DNA of 64,000 nucleotides, from positions 558,001 through 622,000 of the forward strand of contig JBANDB010000017.1 of the NCBI GenBank assembly GCA_037576215.1, given 5' to 3'. This document shows, one piece after another, positions 37,072-48,356 of this stretch (positions within the stretch are counted from its first letter, which is position 1; the number at the start of each line of letters is the position of its first letter). This DNA comes from Armillaria gallica (taxonomy: Eukaryota; Basidiomycota; Agaricomycetes; Agaricales; Physalacriaceae). The notes under the pieces were generated by a model, which worked only from the letters and a program-made list of their open reading frames with translations, was not told where the DNA came from and ran no database searches. The position numbers and the translations under genes were made by a program.

Positions 37072-38216
37072 CCGTCACCGATCAGTTTTTGAAAGCAATA
37101 AAGGGTTCATGAGCACGCACAATGTTGAGTAGCGCCCGCAATACTCTTCCTTCCTCCATCTCAATCAAGGCCCCACATCTCGCCTGGATCCCTATAGTTT
37201 AGTATCTAGAAGCCAAAACGACGGTCCCTGGCTAGTTCGCAGTAAAACAGCCTGCTTTTCGTTAGCCGTGAAGTGGTGGACCGAAGAGAGCAAGCTTTGG
37301 GCACAGTACCAGTCGACAATTGTTGTTGTTGCTGGCACGGCGCTTGCGCGCGGCCGATAAAGTTGGTAGGGTTGTGAGAGATTAGATCGATTATATCTAT
37401 TCCTTTCTGACTTGAGATTTTCCACAGAAGCGCCTTCGCATTGTCCACAGTGTTGCCAATTATTGACCGTCGAAATAAGTCCGAGTGAACCCTGAGTACT
37501 GAGTACCCGAGTCCTGACCTTAACCGGAACGTATTTTGACACGTGGCTGGGTTGTGTGGCGGTGCATCGGCTTATTTCTCCCCGCCATCCCGACGCGTGC
37601 TTGGCGACCTCTACTATTTCAGCTATCCGTAATTCACCTCGGGTGGGGACTGATAATACTGAATACGCCTACACTATTGATGCGCGCATTGAAACTCAGC
37701 GAGGGACTACTTACTTGGACTATAAATTTATACAACTGGCGAAAAACACACAACCATGCTAGTACCTTTGATCCAAAAAGTGGCCTCCAAAAGTTAAGTT
37801 CTCCATCGACGATATTCTCGGTTCTTCGGACAGGTCGTCATTATCGCTTGGGGGGGAACACGGGAGTTGGATATCAGGTAGGCCATCTGAAAGTGCGATT
37901 GAAATCCAATAAAAATTTCAGGCCCTATTGCAGCGTAACGATCGTGTCGACACCGCTTTCTGGGTGATAAAAATGCAAAGAAGGCTATATCAAGCCTGCG
38001 CGAAGAATCCGGAGGCAAAGAGGCCATTTACCATCCTCTGGACCTCGCTCCATCGCCGAGGAGTATCCTAAGGTACATAGCGTTTGAAACACGATGTATA
38101 CTTTCAAATTTAACAGCAAAGACACCGAGGTGCATGCTCTCTTCAAACAATGCGCGCGCGGGTGTATTCTTTCTCCCCAGTATCACGGCTAAATAAACAT
38201 TTTCAGTGATAGCTTA

Positions 38217-38480
38217 TGTTTACGAGATGAAATGCGGACTACGCGCCACGGTGAACCAGTGCATTCCAAACCAAGGTTCGCTGGGTGTTCTGTTTGAACG
38301 GAGCGTCAGTACGTACCCCCGTTCCGTTCCGAGAAACTCACTAGGATTCGCATTGGTGGATACTATGCCTGTTCTCTATAGCGACGTGCTAACTCGTTGG
38401 ACTCGCCTAGAATGAGGAGATCAATGAAGAGACGGCATTTATCATTGAAATTCCCACTGACGAACTTGCGCTGGAGAAAT
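38217..38480 (+). repeat. Duplicated segment, copy 1 (partner at 46335)
   Basis: TTTACGAGATGAAATGC, ACGTACCCC-GTTCCGTTCCGAGAAACTC and a segment ending in GAAATTC are shared with 46335-46620 in the same order and orientation. After a possible intron (about 38310-38411) it reads NEEINEETAFIIEIPTDEL before a stop, so this may be the end of a lost gene. Confidence 0.7.
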
Positions 38481-38710
38481 AAAGGATTTTGGTGGGCACC
38501 CCCCTCCATAGTTTATTTTGGACCAGTACTACTTCGGTCGCGAAGGAAGCGATGTTGACCATTCGGGCCTTTTCCCCAGTCTGAGCAGTTGAGAGGAGTC
38601 CTAATAAGTGACCGGGCAGCTTCGCACTTTTCTTGGAGCGGCTGATACATCCCGGTTACATTGATTTAACGCTCGCCTGAAGGAGGTATCCTTCCCTCAT
38701 TCCGTGGATT

Positions 38711-38935
38711 CTATGTGGGGCTCAAGCCTGCGTCTTACGGTGCGTACATCGCGACAATACCCGAGGGAACGAATTTGAACGGAAAGGTACCGCTCACTCA
38801 CCCTGCAGCTTCTTTCTGCCGCGAAAATAGCGTGGGCCCGAGTTTATACGCCACCCCCAGCTGCGTAGAACATCAAAATCGGGCAGGCATTGAGGCTAGA
38901 AGAACAGATGGAGGGAACGGCCAATGCTAAAATTA
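38711..38935 (+). pseudogene. Short-chain dehydrogenase 3' fragment
   Basis: It reads ASYGAYIATIPEGTNLNGK, then a short intron-like stretch, KIAWARVYTPPPAA, a stop, and IKIGQALRLEEQ. The intact SDR at 61.9-63.3 kb has [33 protein letters not shown] and [14 protein letters not shown] in the same order and spacing. The Rossmann part is missing. It is a fossil of a related gene. Confidence 0.5.
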
Positions 38936-39099
38936 GGGAACGCCTTTGATATCGATTGTATTCTAGATCTGCGTTTACTCGTGTGTGGAAAATGGATATA
39001 AGTTACAAATGATGCAATAGTTTACAGGCTTCCATGCTTAGCGGCGCAAATATGACTTGTGTGGTAACTACGTGAAGAACTACTACAGTCGTCTGAATC

Positions 39100-40010
39100 T
39101 TAGTGTTTGAAAACGCCCTGGGGTAAGAGGAAGGGAGGATTGGGATCCGCTCCAAGGAGTTCCCCGAGACCGACGTAGAACGCGCCAAAGCCTGTGATAG
39201 TTCCAATGACACCCGTTGCCTTTGCGACACTAGAACAGAAGACGATGAGTACCGTGGGCATGGTGAGGGGAGATAATATACTTGCCTTGAATTCCCGTGC
39301 GTGAACTGCGTGATCCCAAAGAACAGGAAGGTCAAGGACAGCAGGGAAAGGAGGATGACCAATGCCAGAGTTTTACGTAGAGCAGTTAACCTAGGTGTGT
39401 ATGAGCTGACGATAACTGGAAATTAGGAGATGGGGGACGTACAAGAACATGACAGTGATGATGCTCCAGATGACAAAGTAGATGCCTAGGGCGTTGCCCA
39501 ACATTTTGGGATCATCCGCGTATGCAGCCACGATGCCAGTGTTAGGAAGTAGAACTGCGGCATACGACAACCAGAAGGTTGAGTAGATGCAAAATACTGG
39601 AGGAGGCTTAGTTAGAGTGTTATCCTCACAGGTAGAAAATGCACGTACCCGAACCAGTGTAAGTGACACCCCGAGCAAACTCGACTACACCACCAGTGTA
39701 CTGAGCGACGCCGCCGGTGAAGAGAGCGAGTCCGACGATGGCATTGGGGATGGCAACACCACTGGCACCCGCCGTATAGAGGGAAATACCAATGCAAGTC
39801 GCGCCGAAGGAGAATAGACCTCTGCGAAAAATCAGTTTACAGCCTATGGGATGAGGCAGTGAGACTCACAAAGCTGCACCGTTGGGGAGAGCGGGTCGCG
39901 CGATAGCCGGGGAGGGGTGGTGGCTGGTTGGCATTGGCGAAATGACCGCGATGATTGACATCCTCATAGGTGTTAGCTTCAAGCTTTTCAGCTGTGCTCG
40001 TTGACGACAT
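39100..40010 (-). CDS. Acetate/ammonium-type transporter (AceTr, GPR1/FUN34/YaaH family)
   Basis: This is a six-helix plasma-membrane protein for uptake of acetate-like anions. Visible parts are ARPALPNGAALGLFSFG, the helix run GASGVAIPNAIVGLALFTGG, VAQYTGGVVEFARGVTYTG, FWLSYAAVLLPNTGIVAAY, ALGIYFVIWSIITVMFL, LVILLSLLSLTFLFFGI, and ATGVIGTITGFGAFYVGLGE near the end. The stop is at 39100. Introns separate most helices. The first ATG (40010) opens a family-like head, MSSTSTAEKLEANTYEDVNH, but this frame is one base off from PALPNGAAL. An ATG in the correct frame lies at 39934 (MPTSHHPSPAIARPALPNG). Either the protein starts at 39934, an unseen short intron exists, or a base is missing. Confidence 0.82.
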
Positions 40011-40818
40011 TTTCAGACAGAAGGCGGTGGGGAGTAGGCAAGGAAGGTATGGATCCTAGGTTGGACCGACGCTCCTTTATCTCTTTATCCAGCCTCAGGG
40101 GGGAAGACCCATGAGGAGACGATCGATTTGAAAACAGGTCCGCTACGCTTAAAATAGGCTGCAAGTGCGGGGATCTGTCAACGATTTTCATATTTTCATG
40201 TTTTTTTTGAATTTCAGCACAGAAAAAGAGGCGCCCAGACGGCCGAGAGGAGGGGGCAGAGAGAAGCAGTCTGAATAGAGCAGATGATCGTATAGTAGAG
40301 AGGGGAAGGGCGCGATCACGAAATACACTAAGTTGGTCACGAGTCGTATCGACGGTCTCCCGAACTTCCGACGATGAGCTATGTTAGGAGGCTTATTTTC
40401 TGTTGATGACGCTGGCCCAGGCGTGGACGCCGAACCCGCAGTCAGGAGACCATACACAAGTTTACCCCACGTTGTTTTTTCTTACTCCGCCTTCTTTCTG
40501 GGGTTGTGGGGATTCAATTGGAAATTCCATCAATCTCAGATCCGCAAGCCGAACTTCGTCTGTAGAAGAAAGTTCACATGCTAGCTCAGGCGACTCAGTT
40601 AACCTTCGAACAGTACGTTTATAGTGCGAGATAACGGTACATGTTAGCTAACTTTGACCCACGCCAAGTATTCGTATCCATTTAAATGCAGGAAGACGGG
40701 ATAATTGCTGCTAAGAATGCTCACCCACGCTCTTCCGCCACCCGTTCGCAGTCTAGACACGTGCCATAGCGATGTAAAGAACTCACCCGAGGTTTCGCAC
40801 ATAGAGGACTCGGGGAAC

Positions 40819-43459
40819 ATGCCGCCTGCTGTACGCCTCATTTTTATCGATTGGTCATCTTTCCCTCATTCGGATATCCTAGGCTGCAAAGCACTGGTTC
40901 AAGTCGCTTTCAGATGCCATAGAAGCAAAGCAGATAACAACCATCACAACTCATTTTTTACCCGACGGATATTGGCGTGATATATTGTCCTTATCATGGG
41001 ATAATCGTACTTTGCATACTATCCCGGTCATTAAGAAATTCCTCGACGACAACGACCGTCTAAAATCCTCCGGACTCCGCAATTTCAAGCTCGAAGGCGA
41101 GCCAGTTCTAGTTAGAGCCAACCGAGGTGACCGTCTTTTTTTCATTCCGTAGTGCAACCCTAGTCTCAATGTTTTTCCAGATTTTACCTGGGTACAATGC
41201 TTCTTCACGTTTGAGACGAGTGTCGCCCGAGGGCGAGGCTTCTTCAGGCTAATGCGTGACACCGTTGATGGCGCATGGAAAGCAAAGTAAGCGCCTTGCA
41301 AACGTCAGCCTTGCTGTGTTTGATTTGTCTCCCCAAGAACTTTCTACACTGGAATAGAGGAGCTAAAGGGATATGAAGAACACAGGGGATCCGTAAGACA
41401 AGGCACAGCGACCCTGTAGTGATCTGAAACTCAGTTTTCAGACGCGCCCTGCCGGTGTCGACCATGGAGCTAACACAGATCGCAAGTCTTGGAAGGACAA
41501 GCGCGCGGAGCAACGCGAATTTGTCGACACAGAACCAACAGTGCTCGTCATCGGCGCCGGTCAGTCAGGTTTGGCGATGGGGGCCAGGCTAGGGCAGCTC
41601 AATGTTGACACGCTGCTTATCGAGTACTCTATTTTTTTGGACCTGATGATCGACAATTTCTGACCGTTCCCGTCGGCAGCAAGAACGATCGAGTTGGTGA
41701 CAATTGGAGGAACCGCTACAACTTCCTCGTCCTTCACGGTAAAAATCTACTTCTTCGCCTCAATAAAGCTAACAATTGCGCCCTCAGATCCAGTCTGGTA
41801 TGACCACCTTCCCTACGTCGCATTCCCTCCACACTGGCCGGTTTTGTAAGTCCAATAACTACGTGGGAATCGATTTACACTCATCGTTCGGACAGCACGC
41901 CGAAGGACAAGCTAGGCGACTGGTTCGAGGCCTACGTATGTGCCCACTCCACAAGTTTGCCAATACCTACTGAATTCATGCCCTCTAGGCGGCGACGATG
42001 GAGCTCAATATCTGGATGCAAAGCACCATCACATCCGCCACGTATGACAAACCTTCGCATCTTTGGACCGTCAACATCGCTCGCGCGGGACATCCAGACC
42101 GTGTCATCAGGCCCAAGTTCATCGTCCTCGCCACCGGGCATAGCGGAGAACCAAACATCCCCGTCTTCAAGGACCAGGATGCCTTCAAGGGTCACCTCTG
42201 CCACTCGAGTCAGCACACTACAGGAGGCGACTTCAAGGGCAAGAAGGTGCCAGGATTCCCTAGCATGCACAGGGGTGCATCACACTGACAGCTTGATTTT
42301 CACAGGCTGTTGTCGTCGGCTGCTGCAATAGTGGTCACGAGTGAGTCTTTCAATTGTGCATTTGAAACGAGTTTCAATTGAATCTGCCAAAGTATCGCGC
42401 AGGACTTTTATGAGCAAGGGGCTGACGTTACCATCGTGCAGCGATCCAGTACCTATGTGATGTCAGTGCTTGTCATATTTTTCATTGTGTGCAAATCCCA
42501 TGTACGTACGTGTGCAGGTCCTCAACCGCTGGACTCGGGGTTTTGTTCCGTGATCTGTACGAAGAGAATGGACCCCCGACAGAAGATGCGGATATTATAT
42601 TCTCGTCGACGCCTAACCATATGTTCAAGGTGCGTCTGCTGCCGCTGAGAGTTCTGAGGATGACCGTGACATCCGAACAGATCTTGCACAAGTACGCCAC
42701 TGAAGAGATTGCCGAGCTGGATCGTCCTACGCTCGATGGATTACAGAAGGTCGGATTCAAGATAGACTATGGTCAGGACCTGCTCATGCCTTGCCAAGCG
42801 AACTTGACGTAATATCTAGGTATCGGCGGATCCGGGTTCATAACCAAGTATTACACCCGGGGTGGCGGATATTGTAAGAGACGAGTACGTCAGCCGAGTG
42901 GAATGATTGGCTGACAGAATGGTTCCCAGATATAGACGTTGGCGCATCCAAGCTGATCATAGAGAAGAAGATCAAGCTAAAGCAGGGCCACGAAATCAGT
43001 AACCCCCTTCCCCCAGCGCTGGCCATCGAATATTACTGATAGCAGGGCAGGTCACTTTACAGAGACTTCTGTCGTCTTTGACGATGGTACAGAGATCGAG
43101 GCGGATATCGTTGTTCTAGCAACAGGCTACAAGGTAAAGATCCTCGTTTGACCACACTTGGCTGCTTATTCAAGCACGAGCAATCAGAACATGAAGACCA
43201 CGGCGGTGAATATTCTCGGTCCAGAAGCCGAGCGCATGGAAGACGTGTGGGGATTGGACGCAGAGGGAGAGCTGAACGGGATATACAGGCATAGTGGACA
43301 TCGTAAGCTCTGAAAGCCGTATTGGAACATGGTTAATGCTGACCTTGTGATATAGCTGGAATCTATGCCATGGGAGGGAATCTTGCGCATGTGAGGTTTT
43401 GGAGTAAGAGGCTGGCGTTGAGAATTAAAGCGCAGGTAGAAAGTCTTGCCCCCATGTAA
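40819..43459 (+). CDS. Flavin-containing monooxygenase (copy 2)
   Basis: A paralog of the gene at 23.1-25.6 kb, on the opposite strand. After a 54-base intron that starts GTACGC, the frame reads AAKHWFKSLSDAIEAKQ and THFLPDGYWRDILSLSWDN (NTF2/SnoaL-like head). It continues with RGRGFFRLMRDTVDGAWK, the FAD site VLVIGAGQSGLAMGARL (about 41540-41590), DRVGDNWRNRYNFLVLHDPV, KFIVLATGHSGEPNIPVF, the NADPH site VVGCCNSGHDIAQDFYEQ, VVLATGYKNMKTTAVNI and the end GIYAMGGNLAHVRFWSK, with a stop at 43457-43459. The FAD glycine motif is closer to consensus than in copy 1 (GAGQSG against GVGQTG). The start is uncertain; an ATG at 40717 in the same frame is possible. Substrate unknown. Confidence 0.85.
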
Positions 43460-43707
43460 AGTTGAAATTGATCAATGGACACGTTTATTAAATCTATTTT
43501 GACGAAGCATTGGTTGGCAGTCGGCTGACTACCGTTATGTTTCGTACGAATTCGGCAGGCCTGAAGTTAGTTGCTTGTACACCTGTGAACTTTGGAGATG
43601 CCGACCGCGTGTGAAAGTTTCACGTGATACTACCGGACGTGATCAGATTTACCAGTTCTCTGTGCAACATCGACCTCTGCCTCCACGAGCCTATCTGTCT
43701 GCTAGCA

Positions 43708-44931
43708 ATGCTCTCTCCACAACTTCTGTGTGAGATAGTCATCTACTGCTGCTCCGAGTTTGGAGATCCATCCACCCTCCTCGTATGCAGCTTCATATGC
43801 CGCTCCTGGGCACAGCGGTCGCGCCAGCATTATTTTAGAACTACCCACATCAGCGGTGCTGCACAGGCCAGATCCTTCCTTCATTTGATATCCAAACCCA
43901 TCTCCTTCATCAAGATCTCAGAAATCCAAGCTCTGGTCCTCGGGAAGGACCAAGGGTTTGTACACGATTGGTGCTGGCATTGGTTGCCTGTGCTGCTAGA
44001 AATGTTGCCTAGCGTGAAATCGCTAACCTTCTCGATGGCAAACCACGAGGTCCATTCTGCTTTTGAAGTGCATCCGATGCCTTCAGGGCGCGATGAAGGG
44101 GTTTTTGTCGCGCCTATCAACCTCGTTCCTGCGAGCTTTAGGATGACCACACTGAAGCTTGCAGGATGTCATTTCTTCTCTCTGCGACAGCTATTTCTGG
44201 TGCTCAGCCAGTTCACTTTATTGGAAGATCTGACGTTGGAGCGGCTGCGGTTCAAAAACTTGGAGCCAGATACTTTCATTTCCAACATAGGCGTGTATAA
44301 ATACGTCCAGCACCTCGTTTATCTCAAAAGATTACGTGTTGATATCCTTCCTTTAAAGTCCTCGCGAGGTGAGGTCTCCTCTTACATCGTATTCGCGATG
44401 CCATCAGTCGAAGTGCTGTCGTTGAGGATGCCTAAAACAAAGGATGAATGGTTGATGATGCAGCAGCTTCTGCATGGGCTACGTGGCTCATTGGTGGAAC
44501 TGGAGTGGCGAGAGTGTGGTGACATGAGAGGAGATTGGAGTGACATTAACTTGGGATTCAATGTCTTTCGTGTTCGCACGATATGCTTCAGTGGAATACG
44601 GCAACAGTGGCTCGATAGATCTGGCAGACCCCCCAAATCTATGATTCCGTTGATCCTGTATCAAGTCCGCGAAGGCCACGATCTGAGGAGCGTCATCTTT
44701 AACGTCCAGGATCCAGACGTTGTTGTTGCGATGAACGACTTTCTCTGCCGCGCCATTGATAAAGCGTTGGGGGGGCGGGCATTCTCCAAGCTTAGCCAAT
44801 TGGTCATACGGGCGAAGGAGCAGCCATTTAGGATGACAAGAGACCTACCCATGCAGTGCAGAACATGGATACAGAGTGTATTCCCGCTTGCGTATGGCAG
44901 GGGGGTAGACTTGAAAGTGGAACGAGCATAA
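43708..44931 (+). CDS. F-box-like/LRR-like protein
   Basis: One exon of 407 codons. The N-terminus MLSPQLLCEIVIYCCSEFGD...LLVCSFICRSWAQRSRQH has the layout of an F-box (LP.ELL..I......LL....VCR.W). It is followed by LRR-like strands such as VKSLTFSMANHEVHS, LTTLKLAGCHFFS-type and LLEDLTLERLRFKNLE. The frame is open upstream to 43624, but only with a GTG, so I take the ATG at 43708. Function is inferred: adaptor of an SCF ligase, substrate unknown. It follows the monooxygenase on the same strand after about 250 bases. Confidence 0.75.
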   Translation: MLSPQLLCEIVIYCCSEFGDPSTLLVCSFICRSWAQRSRQHYFRTTHISGAAQARSFLHLISKPISFIKISEIQALVLGKDQGFVHDWCWHWLPVLLEMLPSVKSLTFSMANHEVHSAFEVHPMPSGRDEGVFVAPINLVPASFRMTTLKLAGCHFFSLRQLFLVLSQFTLLEDLTLERLRFKNLEPDTFISNIGVYKYVQHLVYLKRLRVDILPLKSSRGEVSSYIVFAMPSVEVLSLRMPKTKDEWLMMQQLLHGLRGSLVELEWRECGDMRGDWSDINLGFNVFRVRTICFSGIRQQWLDRSGRPPKSMIPLILYQVREGHDLRSVIFNVQDPDVVVAMNDFLCRAIDKALGGRAFSKLSQLVIRAKEQPFRMTRDLPMQCRTWIQSVFPLAYGRGVDLKVERA

Positions 44932-45524
44932 TGTAATGATCTTGCCTTCATGCTCAGTATCTCGCATTTGACTTCTAATCACAGGAAGTCGCAAATTTAT
45001 TTCTTTGGATACTTACGAGCAATAGATGCCGACGTTAGGCGATTTACCCCGCATAATTTTATATCTTCAGTGTGGGGTAATCTCAAGCTCAAGATACAAA
45101 TTGGCAAACAAGGATAGAAGATGTCGGCCATCAATGCGGGAGACGTACCATTCAAGTGGTAGGGCTTCTACTCTCCTGTGATGGATTTGGCTCTTTGATT
45201 GATAGACCCTCTGCACCAAGCGTTTTCGACCCAAATCTTGTCTATGCGACCAGTCTCACGGATGACAACTACAAGATTCAAGATGACCTGCTAGTGTGAA
45301 TCTCTGATTCGTCCCCTTTGTCATTATCACACGGAAACGAATACGAACCCTCGCGACTTGCTGACTTTTCTGTAGGCTTCGTGTTTTGTCGACGTCCACA
45401 CGGTAGGTGGAACCTCTCATGTCATCACGCCATTGCTGACTGTCTCCGGTTCAGGATACCAAAAGATGGAACAAGGCCTTGTCTGTCGTATGACTACACG
45501 ATGTTCACTTTAAGGCCGTATGGG

Positions 45525-45625
45525 AACACAGTAAATGCTGACCTTGTGATATAGCCGGAATGTATGTCATAGGAGGTTAGCGTTGATAATTAAAGCGCAG
45601 GTAAAGGAAAGCCTTGCACCTAAGC
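45525..45625 (+). pseudogene. Monooxygenase 3'-end fragment
   Basis: AATGCTGACCTTGTGATATAG and the following exon up to ATTAAAGCGCAGGTA repeat the last intron/exon border and tail of the gene at 40.8-43.5 kb (43330-43459). About 35 bases of the exon (near GGAGGGAATCTTGCGCATGT) are lost. No other part of that gene is seen upstream. Confidence 0.7.
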
Positions 45626-46334
45626 AGATAATGCAGGTGTAGTATTTCCGGTGGCTGTGTGGGGCCGAACTCCCTCCGTTCTTCAACGTAGAACTCCCAA
45701 CGACACGGATCTCCCTTACTTTGTCTACGTCCCGCAGCCGGTGTGGGGTTGTGTGGGATAATTTGTAACTCGGAGGTTCAAGGTGACCGACAAGGACATC
45801 TTCAAGGACGGCCGTTGTCTCACAAATCCTCAGCAGGCGCCAGTGCAGTAGTCTTTCATTGTGAAAGTTGATGGTCGTAAGCCGTTTTCTGCCGAAGTCG
45901 CCGACGAACAATCGATCCCGATATATTTTCTTGCCAAAGGCCTTATCATTTATAGAGATAAAGTGGCTCTTCCGAACCTTCTGGCTTTGCATTACAGATA
46001 GACAACGGTTGGTATCCTTTCAGGCAGCGGAATAGCTACCTCCGGCGACCGTAATACCTGAACAATGGCAAGATTTTTGCAAGAAGCTGTACCAATACCT
46101 TGAAACTTTGTAAAAGAAGACGACATCGTATGGATCCATTCGTACTATTGTTTACAGACCTCTGAAACCGATTTGAGATACGACTTATTTTCATTTGCAA
46201 AAAAGCATCAGCCCTCAGGGTAGTAAGCAAATGCTACTTTTCTGTTCAAAATCACCCGTTTGGACACTGTAGCAGGGCATAATTGAATCAGCGGCGCAAA
46301 CCTGCGGTTCTGCATATCCTGGGGCTACGCAGCA

Positions 46335-46620
46335 TGCGTTTACGAGATGATGAAATGCAGACTACGAACCAGGTTGAACTGTCGCATTTCCAAACCGAGG
46401 TTCGTTGCGGTTCTCTTTGGGAAAGGCCTTCCGAGGCGTAAGTACGTACCCCGTTCCGTTCCGAGAAACTCGCTAGAATTCACACCGGAGGGCACAACGC
46501 CCTGTTCCCCATAGCGGCGCGCGAGCTCAGTTGAGAAGACAAGATTCTCTTAGAACAATTTAACAACGGGAACAATGAAGAGAAAACATTTATCACTGAA
46601 ATTCGTACTCATAGAATTGG
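46335..46620 (+). repeat. Duplicated segment, copy 2 (partner at 38217)
   Basis: It matches 38217-38480 in order and orientation with many substitutions and small gaps. The two copies lie about 8.1 kb apart and flank the transporter, monooxygenase and F-box genes. Confidence 0.65.
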
Positions 46621-47509
46621 TTTGGACATCATCGGTTGAGGGCGTTTCTGGCGGGTATGCCCGTCCCGGCATGCGTCGTAGTTTATCTTGGACACAAATT
46701 TGGCAGCGATGGAAGAAGTGCTAATGGAAGGATCAGAGTCAAGACGAAGTGGGCTCAGTGGAAGTTGAGATCTGCGTCTCTCGAGCGGTCGCCACAAGTC
46801 AATTGCATCAAGCTCTGTCTGGGGATTGTACCCTTCCCTCGTCAGCAGTTCCTTCGGTAGATTCATAACGCCACTGAAAATGAGAGAAAAAAATTACATC
46901 CGTGCACGCGTTGTTGAAGAGAACACGCAGTTCGGTTTTTTGGGTGTGAAATTGAAGCGCCGTATGGCTTCTGTTTCAAAAACCTTAAGGAAGCAAATTT
47001 AGGAACCTTAATAGGAGCTCTTTGGCAGGGGAGTGAATGGTCAGGTCCAGAAGAAGGACCACTTTTGCCTCCAGACTCTTCGTGCAGACCCGGTAAGCAA
47101 CATAGACGACTCCATTACGCGACAATAGCCTGCAGATAGCCTGTGAAATTTGGATCGGGTGCCTTGGCGATCTTATATCCAATCCAATCCCCTCAATGGA
47201 TAAGGACGACTTTGTCGGACAAATCTGGAGGTAGAAGCTGCTCTTCGGAGGCCAGGTTTGTCACGTTTGTGAGATAAAAGGTCCCATTGCTGTGTACTAG
47301 ACTAGCTAGTACTCGTCAGATATAAATTTATAGTCCAGGTATTCATCCGCCGAGTTCTAAGGCACGCCAAATATGATATACGTAGCTGAAAATGAAGGAG
47401 TTGACTCAAGAGGCATTTCGGCCGGAATTCACCAAAACACGTGACGGTATTCTACATATACGAAAGCGGGTTTTTAATTTTTTGAACGCTAAACTTACTT
47501 CTTGAAGTA

Positions 47510-48056
47510 GCTCGACGGATAAATGGGAACCTCGTTCTTCTTGTCGATGTCATCGACAAGCTCGCTACCGTTTCACGGTGTATCCGCACCGATTTTTTGC
47601 TGTCCTTACTAAGTGTTCTCCGTCACCTGAATTTCACCTCATTGCTACGGGGTCATTGGACACCACGAAGTTGGGGATAATTAGCGATATATTGTCTTTT
47701 AACCCGCTTAATAATGACCTGCATGCCCAGGTTCCTTCGAACGTGGAAGATGTCTTCTACACATTCCAAAACGACGATCGGTTCATTTTTGATTCCGATG
47801 TTGTCGGTGATATATGGTTGGGGTCTGACGGGTGCGTAGCAGATTGCAGTTGGATACCCAAATCATCTCTGATTCGTGGTACATAGCCATCCAGATACAG
47901 CCTGTCTGTGCGTACAGTTCATCCGAGATAGATCCCAGGTGCTACTTGATGACCAGGTCCGACACATATCACTCGCCGCTTGGAAAAAACGACGTACCAT
48001 CCAGGAATTACACCAATGGATAGGCCTCAGTCCAGCTTACAATAGAATGCTTCAAG
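47510..48056 (+). pseudogene. P-loop NTPase family, fragment B3
   Basis: Only the middle of gene B is present. It begins NGNLVLLVDVIDKLATVSRC (about 47525), where the Walker B DD is VI. After a frame break it has LIATGSLDTTKLGIISDI, VEDVFYTFQNDDRFIFDS and the GGG/TGCGTAG splice border, then FIRDRSQVLLDDQVRHISL and SPAYNRMLQA. At 48057 it is cut: a 34-base hairpin-element piece follows, and then the 3' flank of B1 in reverse order to its tail-to-tail neighbour gene A2. The P-loop exon and the whole C-terminal domain are gone, so it cannot encode a working NTPase. Confidence 0.8.
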
Positions 48057-48090
48057 CCAGCCGGCGTTTCGCCCACGTGGCTGCCCTATC
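48057..48090 (+). repeat. Piece of the hairpin element at a deletion joint
   Basis: It is identical, with one mismatch, to the reverse complement of 34041-34074. It lies exactly where gene B3 loses homology to B1. Confidence 0.75.
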
Positions 48091-48356
48091 AAAGCGCCAG
48101 TCTGCGAGGAATCTTTGTGTATCACTTCCCGTGTGTCGGACCCAAAACGAAGTTCACTCTTAAATTAAAAGGGTGAGAAGGGTTCAGCTTGTTTATCCCG
48201 GTTTTCATCAAGTCGACTCTCTTCCTTCCTGCATGATATCTAGAATTCAGTGTCTCCTTTGAACCGGAAAGAAATACTTGTTACAACTCAAAGGACTGCT
48301 GTATCCACTACCAAGCACTTTCCCGATTTAAACGCCGAACAGGTAAACAAGTGGAG

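Larger units (their letters stand above)
37072..39099. other. Region of gene fragments and unknown sequence
   Basis: No intact gene. It holds a segment repeated at 46.3 kb (38217-38480) and the fossil end of a short-chain dehydrogenase (38711-38935). The frame around 37970-38060 (MQRRLYQACAKNPEAKRP) looks coding but its family is uncertain. Confidence 0.4.
44932..47500. other. Degenerate region without an intact gene
   Basis: It contains the monooxygenase tail fossil (45525-45625) and the second copy of the duplicated segment (46335-46620). On the minus strand near 46985-47260 there is a frame, RLLSRNGVVYVAYRVCTKS, that faintly recalls class I methyltransferases but is broken by stops. Confidence 0.4.

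Noticed and set aside
37960..38060. MQRRLYQACAKNPEAKRP, faintly like the start of group II intron reverse transcriptases
   Set aside because: Only one short stretch, no reverse transcriptase motifs (such as YxDD) nearby; most likely chance.
46985..47260. Minus-strand frame recalling a methyltransferase end (NGVVYVAYRV)
   Set aside because: No SAM-binding motif can be found upstream in any frame and stops interrupt it.
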